The notes: a model not told the origin generated them from the letters alone. 64,000 nucleotides of DNA from Burkholderia metallica (GCF_902832845.1 NZ_CADFDB010000001.1:682001-746000); one strand, 5' to 3'; counted from the first letter of the stretch, positions 18,083 through 27,135 are shown. Numbers and translations are program-made.

Positions 18083-19036
18083 ATGATTGAACTGCACCAG
18101 CTTCGCTGCTTCGTCGCGGTCGCCGAGGAACTGCACTTCGGCCGCGCGGCCAAACGGCTCTTCATGACTCAGCCGCCGCTCAGCCGGCAGATCCAGCTGC
18201 TCGAACACGCGCTCGGCATCGCGCTGCTGGAGCGCAGCAGCCGGCAGGTCAGCCTGACCGCGGCCGGCGAGCGGTTCCTGCGCGACGCGCGGCACATCCT
18301 CGAATTCTCCGCGCGGGCCGAGCAGGCCGCCCAGCGCGTCGCGCATGGCGGCGCCGGGCGCATTACGCTCGGCTTCACCGCGGTCAGCGCGTACCGGATG
18401 ATTCCGATGCTGCTCGCGCATGCCGCGCACGCGCTGCCGGACGTCGACGTCGAATTGCGCGAGATGGTGTCGACCGTGCAGATCGATGCGCTGGCGTCGC
18501 GGATGCTCGATGCGGGCTTCGTGCGCCAGCGGGCCGCACGCCAGCCGCTCGAATACCGGCTCGTGCAGCGCGAGCCGATGCTGGTCGCGGTCGCGCAAGG
18601 CGCGCCGCTCGCCGCGTGCGAGCGCATCGGCCCCGACGATCTCGACCGGCAGCCGTTCATCGCGTATTCGCCGAACGAGGGGAAGTACTTCCACGACCTG
18701 ATCTCGGGGCTGTTCGCGAACGCGGGGCGGCTGCCGAACTACCTGCATTACGTCGGGCAGACGCATACGATCCTCGGCCTCGTGCGCGCGGGGCTGGGCG
18801 CCGCGCTCGTGCCGGCGTCGGCGCGCGAGCTGCATGTCGACGGCGTGGTGTTCCGGCCGCTGGCGGGCGCCGACGTGGCGGCCGAGCTGTATCTCGCATG
18901 GCGCGCGGACAACGACAATCCGGCGCTGCCGGTATTCAACGCGATGGTCGAGCGGTTTCTGACCGAGAGCGCCGACGAAGCGGGCGGCCACGGCGGCGCG
19001 CGGCAAGGCGGCGGCTCGCGTCAGCGGACGCTGTAA
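18083..19036 (+). CDS. LysR family transcriptional regulator
   Basis: 317 aa. The N-terminus MIELHQLRCFVAVAEELHFG and the helix FMTQPPLSRQIQLLEHALG match the BenM/CatM-like branch. The effector domain follows from about residue 90. ATG 18083 follows GAATTGG. It is divergent from the D-2-hydroxyacid dehydrogenase and sugar-acid transporter genes, which it probably regulates. The TRAP operon starts 240 bases downstream on the same strand behind a separate operator. Confidence 0.9.
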   Translation: MIELHQLRCFVAVAEELHFGRAAKRLFMTQPPLSRQIQLLEHALGIALLERSSRQVSLTAAGERFLRDARHILEFSARAEQAAQRVAHGGAGRITLGFTAVSAYRMIPMLLAHAAHALPDVDVELREMVSTVQIDALASRMLDAGFVRQRAARQPLEYRLVQREPMLVAVAQGAPLAACERIGPDDLDRQPFIAYSPNEGKYFHDLISGLFANAGRLPNYLHYVGQTHTILGLVRAGLGAALVPASARELHVDGVVFRPLAGADVAAELYLAWRADNDNPALPVFNAMVERFLTESADEAGGHGGARQGGGSRQRTL

Positions 19037-19212
19037 TAAGTCTGTCGTCTGACAATTCGCATAGCGATCCGAATCCTTTCCGAATCGTTCGTGATTCGGT
19101 GAAATGCCATCGATTCATAGCATATTGCGCAGGAATCGGGCGGGCACCTCCGCCCGTTTTCATCTGGGTCACGGGAAAACCCTCTCTTTTCAGCTTGTCG
19201 GTCGTCGTATTA

Positions 19213-19239
19213 CTGTATCGATACACTAAATCGATACAG
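19213..19239. promoter_or_regulatory. Palindromic operator upstream of the TRAP transporter operon
   Basis: A perfect 10-bp inverted repeat, CTGTATCGAT (19213-19222) and ATCGATACAG (19230-19239), separated by ACACTAA. The left arm also sits in a perfect 12-bp palindrome TGTATCGATACA (19214-19225) with a central CG, the usual form of a LacI-family site. A LacI-type regulator is encoded in the operon that starts 37 bases downstream. Confidence 0.6.
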
Positions 19240-19275
19240 TTGCGTCGCGAGACGCAAACGCACAGGAGACGGCCC

Positions 19276-20304
19276 ATGAATACCTACACCCGGCGGCGCT
19301 TTCTGCAGACGGCGTCCGTCGCCACGCTCGCGGCCGCGGGCGGCTTGCCCGGCGTGGCGCGCGCGCAGCCTGCGGTGACGTTGCGCTGCTCGTCGTCGAT
19401 GCCGGCCGACCAGAACGCCGCGCACTACGCGTGGTACGAGCGGCTGGCCGCGAACCTGAAGGCGAGCGTGGGCGATGCGATTCGCGTCGACTACTTCCCG
19501 AACAGCCAGCTCGGCAAGGAGAGCGACGTCGCGCAGCAGGTCAAGATCGGCGCGATCGACATGATGATCGCGGGTTCGTCGATCTGGGCGACGGTGGCGC
19601 CGGAACTCGGGATGCTCGATCTCGGCTATCTGTTCGACGACTATGCGCATCTCGCGAAAGTGCTCGACGGCCCGGTCGGCAAAACCCTGAACGCGCTGCT
19701 GCAAAAACGCGCGGGCTGCACGGTGCTGACCTGGGGCTCGCACTTCGGCGGGCGTTGCGTGTTCACGAAACAGCCCGTGGTCGCGCTGCAGGGGATCAAG
19801 GGCACGAAGCTGCGCGTGCTGCCGACGCCGGCCTTCATGGACACGTTCAAGGCGATGGGCGCGGTGCCGACGCCGATTCCGTTCGGCGAGCTGTACATGG
19901 CCGTGCAGACGGGTGTCGTCGACGGGCTCGAGCACGATCCGGCCACGGTGCTCGCGAGCAAATTCGAGGAAGTGGTGAAATCGTGCTGGCAATCGCATCA
20001 CGTGTTTGCCGCGATGACCGTCGTGATGGGGCGGCGCGCGCTCGACCGGATTCCGGCGAACCTGCGCCCCGCGTTCGATCGCGCGGTGGCCGACGCAACC
20101 GCGCAGCAGCGCGCGATCGCCGCGCAGAAGGCCGACCAGGCCGAGCAGGCGCTGAAGCAGCGCGGCATGCGCTTTCATCCGATGGCGGAGGCCGAACGCG
20201 CGGCGTTGCGGCAGACGATGCACGACCGGCTCTATACGGCGTTCGCCGCGCAGTATCCGGCGACCGCGCCGCTGTTTCCGGCGATTGCCGCCGCACGGGG
20301 CTGA
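19276..20304 (+). CDS. TRAP transporter substrate-binding protein, DctP family
   Basis: 342 aa. The N-terminus NTYTRRRFLQTASVATLAAAGG looks like a Tat signal, with cleavage near VARAQP. The mature part has the DctP pattern with LRCSSSMPADQNAAHYAWYERLA, FPNSQLGKESDVAQQVKIGAIDM and GIKGTKLRVLPTPAFMDTFKAMGA, which holds the conserved Arg that binds the substrate carboxylate. ATG 19276 follows AGGAG. It delivers a small carboxylate, probably a hydroxy or sugar acid, to the fused membrane component encoded four bases after its stop. Confidence 0.92.
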   Translation: MNTYTRRRFLQTASVATLAAAGGLPGVARAQPAVTLRCSSSMPADQNAAHYAWYERLAANLKASVGDAIRVDYFPNSQLGKESDVAQQVKIGAIDMMIAGSSIWATVAPELGMLDLGYLFDDYAHLAKVLDGPVGKTLNALLQKRAGCTVLTWGSHFGGRCVFTKQPVVALQGIKGTKLRVLPTPAFMDTFKAMGAVPTPIPFGELYMAVQTGVVDGLEHDPATVLASKFEEVVKSCWQSHHVFAAMTVVMGRRALDRIPANLRPAFDRAVADATAQQRAIAAQKADQAEQALKQRGMRFHPMAEAERAALRQTMHDRLYTAFAAQYPATAPLFPAIAAARG

Positions 20305-20307
20305 ACG

Positions 20308-22194
20308 ATGGAGACCTGTTCCGTTTCGGGCGCCGCGGCGGCGCCGGGCGCCGGCCGTCCGGCGCGCCGCGCCGCCCGCATGCTGGACGCGATGCTGCGC
20401 ACGATCGAAATCGTGTCCGCGGCGGTGCTGGCCGTCGACGTGCTCGTCGTGTTCGTGTCGGTCGTGTGCCGTTATTTCCTGCACGACCCGCTCGACTGGA
20501 CCGAGGAGGTCGCGAGCGCGCTGATGATCGTGCTGGTGTTCTTCGGCGCGGCGACGGTGCTGGGGCGCAGCCAGCACGTCGGCATCGACCTGTTTCGCGG
20601 CTGGTTCCCAGCGCGCTGGCAGGGGGCGCTCGTGCAGATCGGCCACTGGATCGTCGCGGCCGTCTCGCTGAACCTGCTGGTGTCGTCGTGCCAGTTGCTC
20701 GCCGATTCGTACGACCAGCTGACGCCGGGCGGGCTGCCGGGGTGGATCAACGTGTATCCGATGATGTTCGGCGCGCTGTTCATGACCGTGTTCGCGCTGG
20801 CGAACGCGCTCGACGCGCCGCGCCGCCGCGTGGTCGGCACGCTCGCGTGCTGCGCCGGATGCGCGGCCGCGCTGTACGGATGGAATGTGCTGGTGCCGGC
20901 GCACGCGATCGCGCCCGGCATGCTGCTGGCGGCCGGGTTCATCGGCGGGCTCGTGCTGGGCGTGCCGATCGGTTTCGTGCTCGCGTTCTCGGCGCTGCTG
21001 TATTTCCTGGCCGACCCGACGCTGCCGCTGCTCGTCTACTCGCAGCAGGTCATGGCCGGCGCCGATCACTTCGTGCTGCTCGCCGTGCCGTTCTTCGTGC
21101 TGGCGGGGCTGCTGATGGAATCGAACGGCATGTCCGCACGGCTCGTCGAACTGCTGCTGCGAATCTTCGGGCGCGTGCGCGGCGGGCTCGGACTGATCGT
21201 GATTCTCGCGACGGCCTGCTTTTCCGGCGTGTCGGGCTCCAAGCTCGCGGACATCGCCGCGGTCGGCGGCGTCGTGATGCCGGCCGTGCGCCGCGCGCGC
21301 CAGGATCCTGACGAAACGGCCGCGCTGCTCGCGTGCAGCGCGGTGATGGCCGAGACCATCCCGCCCTGCGTGAACATGATCATCATGGGCTTCGTCGCGA
21401 ACATCTCGATCGCCGGGCTGTTCGTCGCGGGCATCGTGCCGGCCGCGGTGCTGGCCGCGTCGCTCGCCGTGGTCACGGTGATCACCGGGCGCCGCATCGA
21501 CGTCTCGGCGGTGTTCACGGAGCGCCGCGCATGGCTGCCGCTCGCGGGCGGCGCGCTGGTCGCGCTGGCGATGGTCGCGATGATCGGCAAGGGCGTGACG
21601 TCGGGGATCGCGACGTCGACCGAGGTGTCCGCGTTTGCGGTGGTCTATGCGCTCGTGGCGGGCTGGCTCGCGTTTCGCGAGCTGACCTGGCGTTCGGTCG
21701 GGCGCGTGTTCGTGCGCGCCGCGTCGATGGCGGGTGGCATCCTGTTCATCGTCGCCGCGGCGTCGAGCGTGTCGTTCGCGCTGTCGATCGAGCAAATTCC
21801 CGCGCTGGTCTCGGGCACAATGACGGCGTTCGCCCACCAGTACGGCGCGACGATGTTCCTGCTGCTCGCGGCGCTGGTGATGGTCGTGTTCGGCGCGGTG
21901 CTCGAGGGCGCGCCGGCGCTGATCATCTTCGGGCCGCTGCTTGCGCCGATCGCGCTGCAGCTCGGCATCAACCCGCTGCATTTCGGCACGGTCGTGGTGG
22001 TGGCGATGGGGCTGGGGCTGTTCGCACCGCCGGTCGGGCTCGGGCTGTTCACGACCTGCGCGATCACGGGCACCGAAGTCCGGCACGTCGCCCGCCCGAT
22101 GGTGAAATATCTGCTGGTGCTGGTGGCCGCCCTCGTGGCGCTGATTCTCGCACCGGCGTTTTCGTTGTGGCTGCCGGCCCGCTTCGGCCTGTAG
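20308..22194 (+). CDS. TRAP transporter, fused small (DctQ) and large (DctM) membrane subunits
   Basis: 628 aa. The first part (about residues 25-165) has four membrane helices with the DctQ pattern VFVSVVCRYFLHDPLDWTEE. The rest (about 195-628) is a DctM domain with LGVPIGFVLAFSALLYFL, CFSGVSGSKLADIAAVG and a C-terminal PPVGLGLFTTCAITG. Fusions of the two subunits occur in other TRAP systems. It forms a sodium-driven importer with the DctP protein just upstream. ATG 20308 starts four bases after the dctP stop. Confidence 0.92.
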   Translation: METCSVSGAAAAPGAGRPARRAARMLDAMLRTIEIVSAAVLAVDVLVVFVSVVCRYFLHDPLDWTEEVASALMIVLVFFGAATVLGRSQHVGIDLFRGWFPARWQGALVQIGHWIVAAVSLNLLVSSCQLLADSYDQLTPGGLPGWINVYPMMFGALFMTVFALANALDAPRRRVVGTLACCAGCAAALYGWNVLVPAHAIAPGMLLAAGFIGGLVLGVPIGFVLAFSALLYFLADPTLPLLVYSQQVMAGADHFVLLAVPFFVLAGLLMESNGMSARLVELLLRIFGRVRGGLGLIVILATACFSGVSGSKLADIAAVGGVVMPAVRRARQDPDETAALLACSAVMAETIPPCVNMIIMGFVANISIAGLFVAGIVPAAVLAASLAVVTVITGRRIDVSAVFTERRAWLPLAGGALVALAMVAMIGKGVTSGIATSTEVSAFAVVYALVAGWLAFRELTWRSVGRVFVRAASMAGGILFIVAAASSVSFALSIEQIPALVSGTMTAFAHQYGATMFLLLAALVMVVFGAVLEGAPALIIFGPLLAPIALQLGINPLHFGTVVVVAMGLGLFAPPVGLGLFTTCAITGTEVRHVARPMVKYLLVLVAALVALILAPAFSLWLPARFGL

Positions 22195-22216
22195 CCGCCC
22201 TTTACCGCAAGACGAC

Positions 22217-23287
22217 ATGAGTACGATTCAGGACGTGGCCCGTCATGCGGCCGTTTCGGTCAGCACGGTTTCGAACGTGCTCAACGGCCGCACCGACCAG
22301 ATGAAGCAGGAAACGCTCGAACGCGTGCAGGCCGCGATGCAGGCGCTGCAGTACCGGCCCAGTACGCTCGCGCGCCAGCTCAAGACGGGGCAGACGCCGC
22401 TCGTCGGGCTGCTGGTGCCGTCGATGGCGAACCCGATGTACGGCTACATCGCGCGCGAGGTCGAGGCCTGTGCGCAGGAACGCTACGGTCATCGCGTGCT
22501 GATCGGCAATACGTATCGCGATGCGATGAAAGAGGCGTCGTTCTTCGACGACCTGTTCGCGCATGGCGTGCGGCGCGTGATCGTGATCTCGTCGCTGGCC
22601 GACGAAAGCCATCTCGAGCGCGCGGCCGCGCGCGGGATGACGGTCGTGAGCTACGACCGGCGCGCGACGCCCGGCGAGCCGTCGAAGGTCGATCACGTCA
22701 CGGCCGACAACGAGGCCGCCGCGCGGCTCGCGACGCGTTGCCTCGTCGACGCGGGACACCGGCGGCTCGCGTTCGCGACGGTCGCCGGCATGACGGTGAG
22801 CCGCAGCGACAAGATCCGCGGCTTTCTCGCGACGGCGCGCGACGCGGGCCTCGACGCGAATGCGCAGGTGCTCGACGGCGGTCCCGCGAACGAGTACGGC
22901 GATGCGGTGATCGTCGACGTGGGGCGTGCGCTCGGCGTCGCGCTTGCCGCCGATCCGGCGCGGCCGACCGGCATCGTCGCGGTCAACGACCTGTTCGCGC
23001 TCGGCCTGATGGCCGGGCTGCGCGACGGCGGCCTGCGCGTGCCGGACGACGTGTCGGTCGTCGGGATGGACGGGCATTTCCTGTCGGCGATTTCCAATCC
23101 GGCGCTGACCACGGTGCAATTGCCCGTCACCGAGATGGCCGAGGAAATGGTGCGGCGCGTGATGCGGCCGGACGGCGAGTCGCCGCCTGCGCCCGAGCCG
23201 CACGTGTTTTCCGGCGTGACGCTCGTCGAGCGCGCGTCGGTCGCGTCGCCGCCGCAGGTCGACGATTCGCACGGAGGCGCCGCATGA
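22217..23287 (+). CDS. LacI family transcriptional regulator
   Basis: 356 aa. The N-terminal helix-turn-helix and hinge read IQDVARHAAVSVSTVSNVLNG, followed by the two-lobe periplasmic-binding-protein-like effector domain (GLLVPSMANPMYGYIAREVE and onward). The gene lies inside the TRAP operon, 22 bases after the DctQM stop, and overlaps the next gene by four bases (ATGA). It most likely represses this operon through the palindrome at 19213-19239 and responds to the imported substrate or a catabolite of it. Confidence 0.9.
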   Translation: MSTIQDVARHAAVSVSTVSNVLNGRTDQMKQETLERVQAAMQALQYRPSTLARQLKTGQTPLVGLLVPSMANPMYGYIAREVEACAQERYGHRVLIGNTYRDAMKEASFFDDLFAHGVRRVIVISSLADESHLERAAARGMTVVSYDRRATPGEPSKVDHVTADNEAAARLATRCLVDAGHRRLAFATVAGMTVSRSDKIRGFLATARDAGLDANAQVLDGGPANEYGDAVIVDVGRALGVALAADPARPTGIVAVNDLFALGLMAGLRDGGLRVPDDVSVVGMDGHFLSAISNPALTTVQLPVTEMAEEMVRRVMRPDGESPPAPEPHVFSGVTLVERASVASPPQVDDSHGGAA

Positions 23288-24306
23288 CGCGCGTCTTCAT
23301 CACGCATCCGTCCGGGCGGCTCGACCAGTATTTCGGCGCGAAGGCGATGCGCGCGCTGCAGGCGATCGCGGACGTCACGTGCAACCCGCTCGATCGCGAG
23401 CTGCGCACGGACGAACTGGTGGCGGCCGCGCAGGGTTGCGATGCGATGATCGCGTACCGGCAGACGCCCGCGCCGCATGCGCTGTTCGCGGGGCTGCCCG
23501 CGCTGGCGGCGTTTCTGCGGTGCGCGGTCGATATCCGCACCGTCGATGTCGACGCGGCGAGCGCATTCGGCGTGCTGGTCACGCAGGCGAGCCCCGGCTT
23601 CGCGCCGGCGGTCGCCGAGTGGACGATCGGCGCGATGATCGATCTGGCGCGCGGTATCGGCCGCTATGCGTCGGCGTACCACCAGGGAACGCCGCCGGCG
23701 CCGCGGATGGGCCGCGAATTGCGCGGCAGCACGCTCGGCCTGATCGGTTACGGACAGATCGCGCGCCACCTCGCGCCGATCGCGACGGCGCTCGGGATGC
23801 GCGTGCTCGTCAGCGATCCGTACGTGCGCGTCGACGAGCCGACGCTCGAACAGGTCGAATTCCCCACGCTGCTGCAGGCTGCCGATTTCGTCGTGTGCCT
23901 CGCGCCGGCAACGCCGGAAACCGCGCACCTGATCGATGCGGGTGCGTTCGCGGCGATGAAGCCGGGCGCGTACTTCATCAACGCGTCGCGCGGCGAGCTG
24001 GTCGACGAGCGGGCGCTGTCCGACGCGCTCGACACCGGCCGGCTCGCAGGCTGCGCCCTCGACGTCGGGCGCGCGGCGGACCAGATGCCTACGCCCGCAC
24101 TCGCCGCGCATCCGCGCGTGATCGCGACGCCGCACGTCGGCGGCCTGACGCTGCCCGCGGTCGAGCACCAGGCACTGGAGACGGTCGATCAGCTCGCCGC
24201 GCTGCTCGCCGGCAGCGTGCCGCGCGGCGCGGTCAACGCGGAGCGTGCGACGCGGCTCGCGCGCTGGCGGACGGCACGCCCGGATACGGGGAGGGGCACG
24301 CGATGA
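23284..24306 (+). CDS. 2-hydroxyacid dehydrogenase family protein with altered catalytic site
   Basis: 340 aa. The Rossmann motif is GLIGYGQIARHLAPIATALG. The catalytic Arg (NASRGELVDE) and His (VIATPHVGG) are visible, but the region that normally carries the catalytic Glu in a DxxxxEP motif reads LDVGRAADQMPTP, with no Glu at that place; the Asp may substitute. It overlaps both neighbours by ATGA, so it is translationally coupled to lacI and the amidohydrolase. It probably oxidises or reduces a hydroxy acid brought in by the TRAP system; a changed mechanism or substrate is possible. Confidence 0.82.
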   Translation: MTRVFITHPSGRLDQYFGAKAMRALQAIADVTCNPLDRELRTDELVAAAQGCDAMIAYRQTPAPHALFAGLPALAAFLRCAVDIRTVDVDAASAFGVLVTQASPGFAPAVAEWTIGAMIDLARGIGRYASAYHQGTPPAPRMGRELRGSTLGLIGYGQIARHLAPIATALGMRVLVSDPYVRVDEPTLEQVEFPTLLQAADFVVCLAPATPETAHLIDAGAFAAMKPGAYFINASRGELVDERALSDALDTGRLAGCALDVGRAADQMPTPALAAHPRVIATPHVGGLTLPAVEHQALETVDQLAALLAGSVPRGAVNAERATRLARWRTARPDTGRGTR

Positions 24307-25127
24307 CACGCGACGAGCGCGCCGGGCGGATGGCCGACGCCTGCGATTGCCACATCCATATCTACGACGACGCCTATCCGCTCGCACCGACGGCGACGTT
24401 CCGTCCGCCGCACGCGCCGGTCGATGCGTATCGCCGCGTGCAGCAGGCGCTCGGCCTTGCTCGCGTCGTGATCGTGCAGCCGACCGGCTATGGCGTCGAC
24501 AACCGCTGCCTGCTCGACGCGCTGGCCGCATTCGGCGAGCGGGCGCGCGGCGTCGCGACGCTGCCGGTCGACGTGCCGGACGCAGAACTGGCGCGATTGC
24601 ATGCGGCGGGCGTGCGCGGTGTGCGGTTCATGATGCTGTCGGGCGGCCTGGCGCGGTGGGACGACCTGGAGCGGGTGGCCGCGCGGATCGGGCCGCTTGG
24701 CTGGCACATCGACGTGCAGCTCGACGGCCTGACGCTGCCGGACGTGCTGCCGGCGTTGTCGTCGCTACAGGCGCGTGTCGTGATCGATCACACGGGCAAG
24801 TTCCTGACGCCCGTCGCGCCGGACGCGCCGGCGTTTGTCGCGCTGCGCCGCCTGCTCGACCGCGGCCACGCATGGGTGAAGCTGTCGGCGCCGTACGAGA
24901 CGTCGCGCTCGGGCGCGCCCGGCTACGACGATGTCGCGCGTCTGGCCGCCGTGCTGGCGCGTAACCATTCGACGCGTTGCGTGTGGGGCAGCAACTGGCC
25001 GCACCCGAACACGTCGCCGGTTCCGGACGACACGAGCTTGCTCCGCTGGCTGGATGACTGCACCGCGGACGACGCGCTCACCCGGGCGATTCTGGCCGAC
25101 AACCCGGCGGTGCTGTACGGATTCTGA
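24303..25127 (+). CDS. Amidohydrolase 2 family lactonase/hydrolase
   Basis: 274 aa TIM-barrel hydrolase of the amidohydrolase-2 group that includes 2-pyrone-4,6-dicarboxylate lactonase and D-galactarolactone isomerase. Key motifs are CDCHIHIYDD (HxH near the N-terminus), VVIVQPTGYG, VVIDHTGKF and a C-terminal VWGSNWPHPN, where many relatives have Asp in place of the Asn. ATG 24303 overlaps the previous stop. As the last gene of the TRAP operon it could open or isomerise a lactone formed by the neighbouring dehydrogenase. The exact reaction is not readable. Confidence 0.8.
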   Translation: MTRDERAGRMADACDCHIHIYDDAYPLAPTATFRPPHAPVDAYRRVQQALGLARVVIVQPTGYGVDNRCLLDALAAFGERARGVATLPVDVPDAELARLHAAGVRGVRFMMLSGGLARWDDLERVAARIGPLGWHIDVQLDGLTLPDVLPALSSLQARVVIDHTGKFLTPVAPDAPAFVALRRLLDRGHAWVKLSAPYETSRSGAPGYDDVARLAAVLARNHSTRCVWGSNWPHPNTSPVPDDTSLLRWLDDCTADDALTRAILADNPAVLYGF

Positions 25128-25496
25128 GTTGGCCGCCTGCACGATGCCGGCGCGTGACAATTTTGCAATCCTGAGCGGCGCCCGCATCGGCGCCTCGTGA
25201 CGCTCGTCGCGCCCCGCCTTGCATTGCGCCGTCGGCTTGCGTGACCGGCCGGCGGCTGCCGGCGTCCGACGCATTTCGATCGAGCTTGAAAAACGAACGC
25301 GAGCAGGCTCGGCCGTGGGGAGCGCTATCAAGAGGTTCGACGTCGCAACACCCTCGCGAACCCGAACCCGAACGTGATCCTGGCGGGCCAGCATCGGGTG
25401 ATTCCGGTGCGACAGCGGCGGCGTGGGTGACTGAAGGGGGGGATGGATTGCAACGGCCCGGCGGAGAAGCTCCGCCGGGCCGTGTGCGTTCTGGCG
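25128..25496. other. Intergenic region between the TRAP operon and chaA
   Basis: No gene supported. The only structured part is the long stem-loop at 25454-25482 near the chaA stop codon; the remainder shows no repeat or start signal I would trust. Confidence 0.5.
25454..25482. terminator. Long GC-rich stem-loop, likely terminator between convergent genes
   Basis: A perfect 13-bp stem, CGGCCCGGCGGAG (25454-25466) with CTCCGCCGGGCCG (25470-25482), loop AAG. It lies 15 bases beyond the stop of the leftward chaA gene and downstream of the rightward TRAP operon. Neither side has a clean T-run, so termination is inferred from strength and position. Confidence 0.6.
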
Positions 25497-26585
25497 TCAG
25501 TGCGTGATCGACAGGAACAGGTACGCGGCGAACAGCGACAGGTGCACGACGCCGTGCAGCACCGTCGTGCGACCCTGGCTGAGCGTCAGCGTGCTGACCA
25601 GCAGCGTCAGCGCCAGCAGCACGGTTTCCATCGGGCCGATGCCGAGCGTGAGCGGCTGGCCGACCCAGATGAACACGGCCGCGACGGTCGGGATCGTGAG
25701 CCCGATGCTCGCGAGCGCCGAGCCGAGCGCGAGGTTCATGCTGGTCTGCAGGCGATTCGCGCGCGCGGCGGTGACGGCCGCGAGGCCTTCAGGCAGCAGC
25801 ACGAGCGCGGCGATCACGATGCCGACCGCGGCTTCGGGCGCACCAAGCTGCAGCACCGCATGCTCGACGGCCGGCGACAGCAGCTTCGCGAGCAGCACCA
25901 CGGCGACGAGGCTGGCGAACAGCAGCACCATGCTGATCACGGCGGTGCGGTTGCTCGGGGCCGCCGCGTGAACCGCCTCGTTCGCGCTGTCGTGCGCGGC
26001 GAGGAAGTAGTCGCGGTGGCGCACGGTCTGCACGAACACGAACGCGCCGTACAGCACGAGCGACGACACGCCGGCGAACGCGAGCTGCGATTTCGAAAAG
26101 AACGGGCCCGGTGCGGCGTTCAGGTAGTTCGGCATCACGAGCGACAGCACCGACAGCGACGCGAGTACCGCGAGCGCCTTGCTCGCGCCGCGCCCCTGGA
26201 AGTCCTGCTCGCCGTGCTTCCACGCGCCGACCAGCAGGCAGATGCCGACGATGCCGTTGCAGATGATCATCACGGCGGCGAACACGGTGTCGCGGGCGAG
26301 GCCCGATTTCTCGGGGCCCGCGCCGAGCATCACGGAGACGATCAGCGCGACCTCGATGACGGTCACGGCGACCGCGAGCACGAGCGTGCCGAACGGCTCG
26401 CCGACGCGATGCGCGACGACTTCGGCGTGGTGGACGGCGGCGAACACGGCGCCGGCGAGCGCGGCGGCCAACACCGCGATGACGAGGCCTTCGGCCGGCA
26501 CGACGCGCGACAGCGCGAGGACCAGCCATGCGGCAAGCGGGGCGACGAGGGTCCAGCGCGGGAGCTGGTTGGACGAGAGCGGCAT
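25497..26585 (-). CDS. chaA: Calcium/sodium:proton antiporter, ChaA/Cax family
   Basis: 362 aa, about 11 membrane segments in two related halves, close to E. coli ChaA in length. The two alpha-repeat motifs with acidic centres are visible: GTLVLAVAVTVIEVALIVSVM and the later LLPEGLAAVTAARANRLQTSMN. Such proteins expel calcium, sodium or potassium in exchange for protons. ATG 26585 follows AAGGAAA. It stands alone on the minus strand. Confidence 0.88.
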   Translation of the reverse strand: MPLSSNQLPRWTLVAPLAAWLVLALSRVVPAEGLVIAVLAAALAGAVFAAVHHAEVVAHRVGEPFGTLVLAVAVTVIEVALIVSVMLGAGPEKSGLARDTVFAAVMIICNGIVGICLLVGAWKHGEQDFQGRGASKALAVLASLSVLSLVMPNYLNAAPGPFFSKSQLAFAGVSSLVLYGAFVFVQTVRHRDYFLAAHDSANEAVHAAAPSNRTAVISMVLLFASLVAVVLLAKLLSPAVEHAVLQLGAPEAAVGIVIAALVLLPEGLAAVTAARANRLQTSMNLALGSALASIGLTIPTVAAVFIWVGQPLTLGIGPMETVLLALTLLVSTLTLSQGRTTVLHGVVHLSLFAAYLFLSITH

Positions 26586-27135
26586 GGAGGGTTTCCTTAT
26601 GCGGGTGGCGGCGCGCGACGCGCCGTCACGGATTGACGAAGCCCGGCCGTACTATCCGCCGAACGAGGACGATGAAACCGAAGGGTGGCAGCACGCAACG
26701 GCGCTGCCCTGGATTCGCCGCCGTGAAGCGGCGAGGGGCGCGGGCGGGACGGAGCCCGTCGCTGGATGAAACGATTCGATGCGGCCGGCCGCAGAAGGCG
26801 GCACGAGCCCGTGTGAGACGCGCGAGCCGGAGGCCCGGTTCCGACCCCGGAAGGGCGGCCGGCGATGGACGGCGGTGGCGACGTGGCACGCGGTTTCCCC
26901 CTGAAATCCGGCGATTTGTCGAATTTTATCAGGCGTTTGGGGGTCACCATCTCATATTCGAATGCTTTCATTGACCTTTCTGTTCGCAAAAAGTGCCCGG
27001 GACTTTCAAATTTTTTGTCTTTGCAGTTTCCGTAACGGTCTCTTGCACGACACATTCGGGCACGCCCTGACATAAATCTACCGACCGGTCGGTTTATAAT
27101 TGCCCGCACTTTCACTTCATGACGGATCGCAAGCG
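26586..27135. other. Divergent region between chaA and paaH
   Basis: No gene seen. The left half is GC-rich and open in several frames but shows no start signal. The right half from about 26930 is AT-rich. It holds a weak stem AAAGT/ACTTT (26990-26994, 27002-27006) followed by TTTTTT at 27011-27016 on the plus strand, possibly a minor terminator. After that comes the TetR-type operator and -10 of paaH. I looked for a cation-sensing riboswitch before chaA and could not recognise one. Confidence 0.5.
27080..27100 (+). promoter_or_regulatory. TetR-type operator with adjacent -10 element for the paa genes
   Basis: ACCGACCGGTCGGT (27080-27093) is a perfect 14-bp palindrome of the kind bound by TetR-family regulators. 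In beta-proteobacteria the phenylacetate regulator PaaR is such a protein. A perfect TATAAT follows at 27095-27100, so a bound repressor would cover the promoter spacer. The paaH start codon is 36 bases further on. Confidence 0.7.

Noticed and set aside
19210-22218. A 1002-codon open frame on the minus strand across the TRAP genes
   Set aside because: Arg/His/Asp-rich translation typical of antisense frames in high-GC DNA; the plus-strand TRAP genes explain the region.
24303-25127. Firm assignment of the amidohydrolase as 2-pyrone-4,6-dicarboxylate lactonase
   Set aside because: The fold matches, but no other protocatechuate 4,5-cleavage genes are nearby and the terminal motif is GSNWPH rather than the Asp form; only the family is supported.
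26586-26930. Cation-sensing riboswitch upstream of chaA
   Set aside because: I could not find a conserved core of a known metal riboswitch; the GC-rich sequence folds in many ways without a recognisable pattern.
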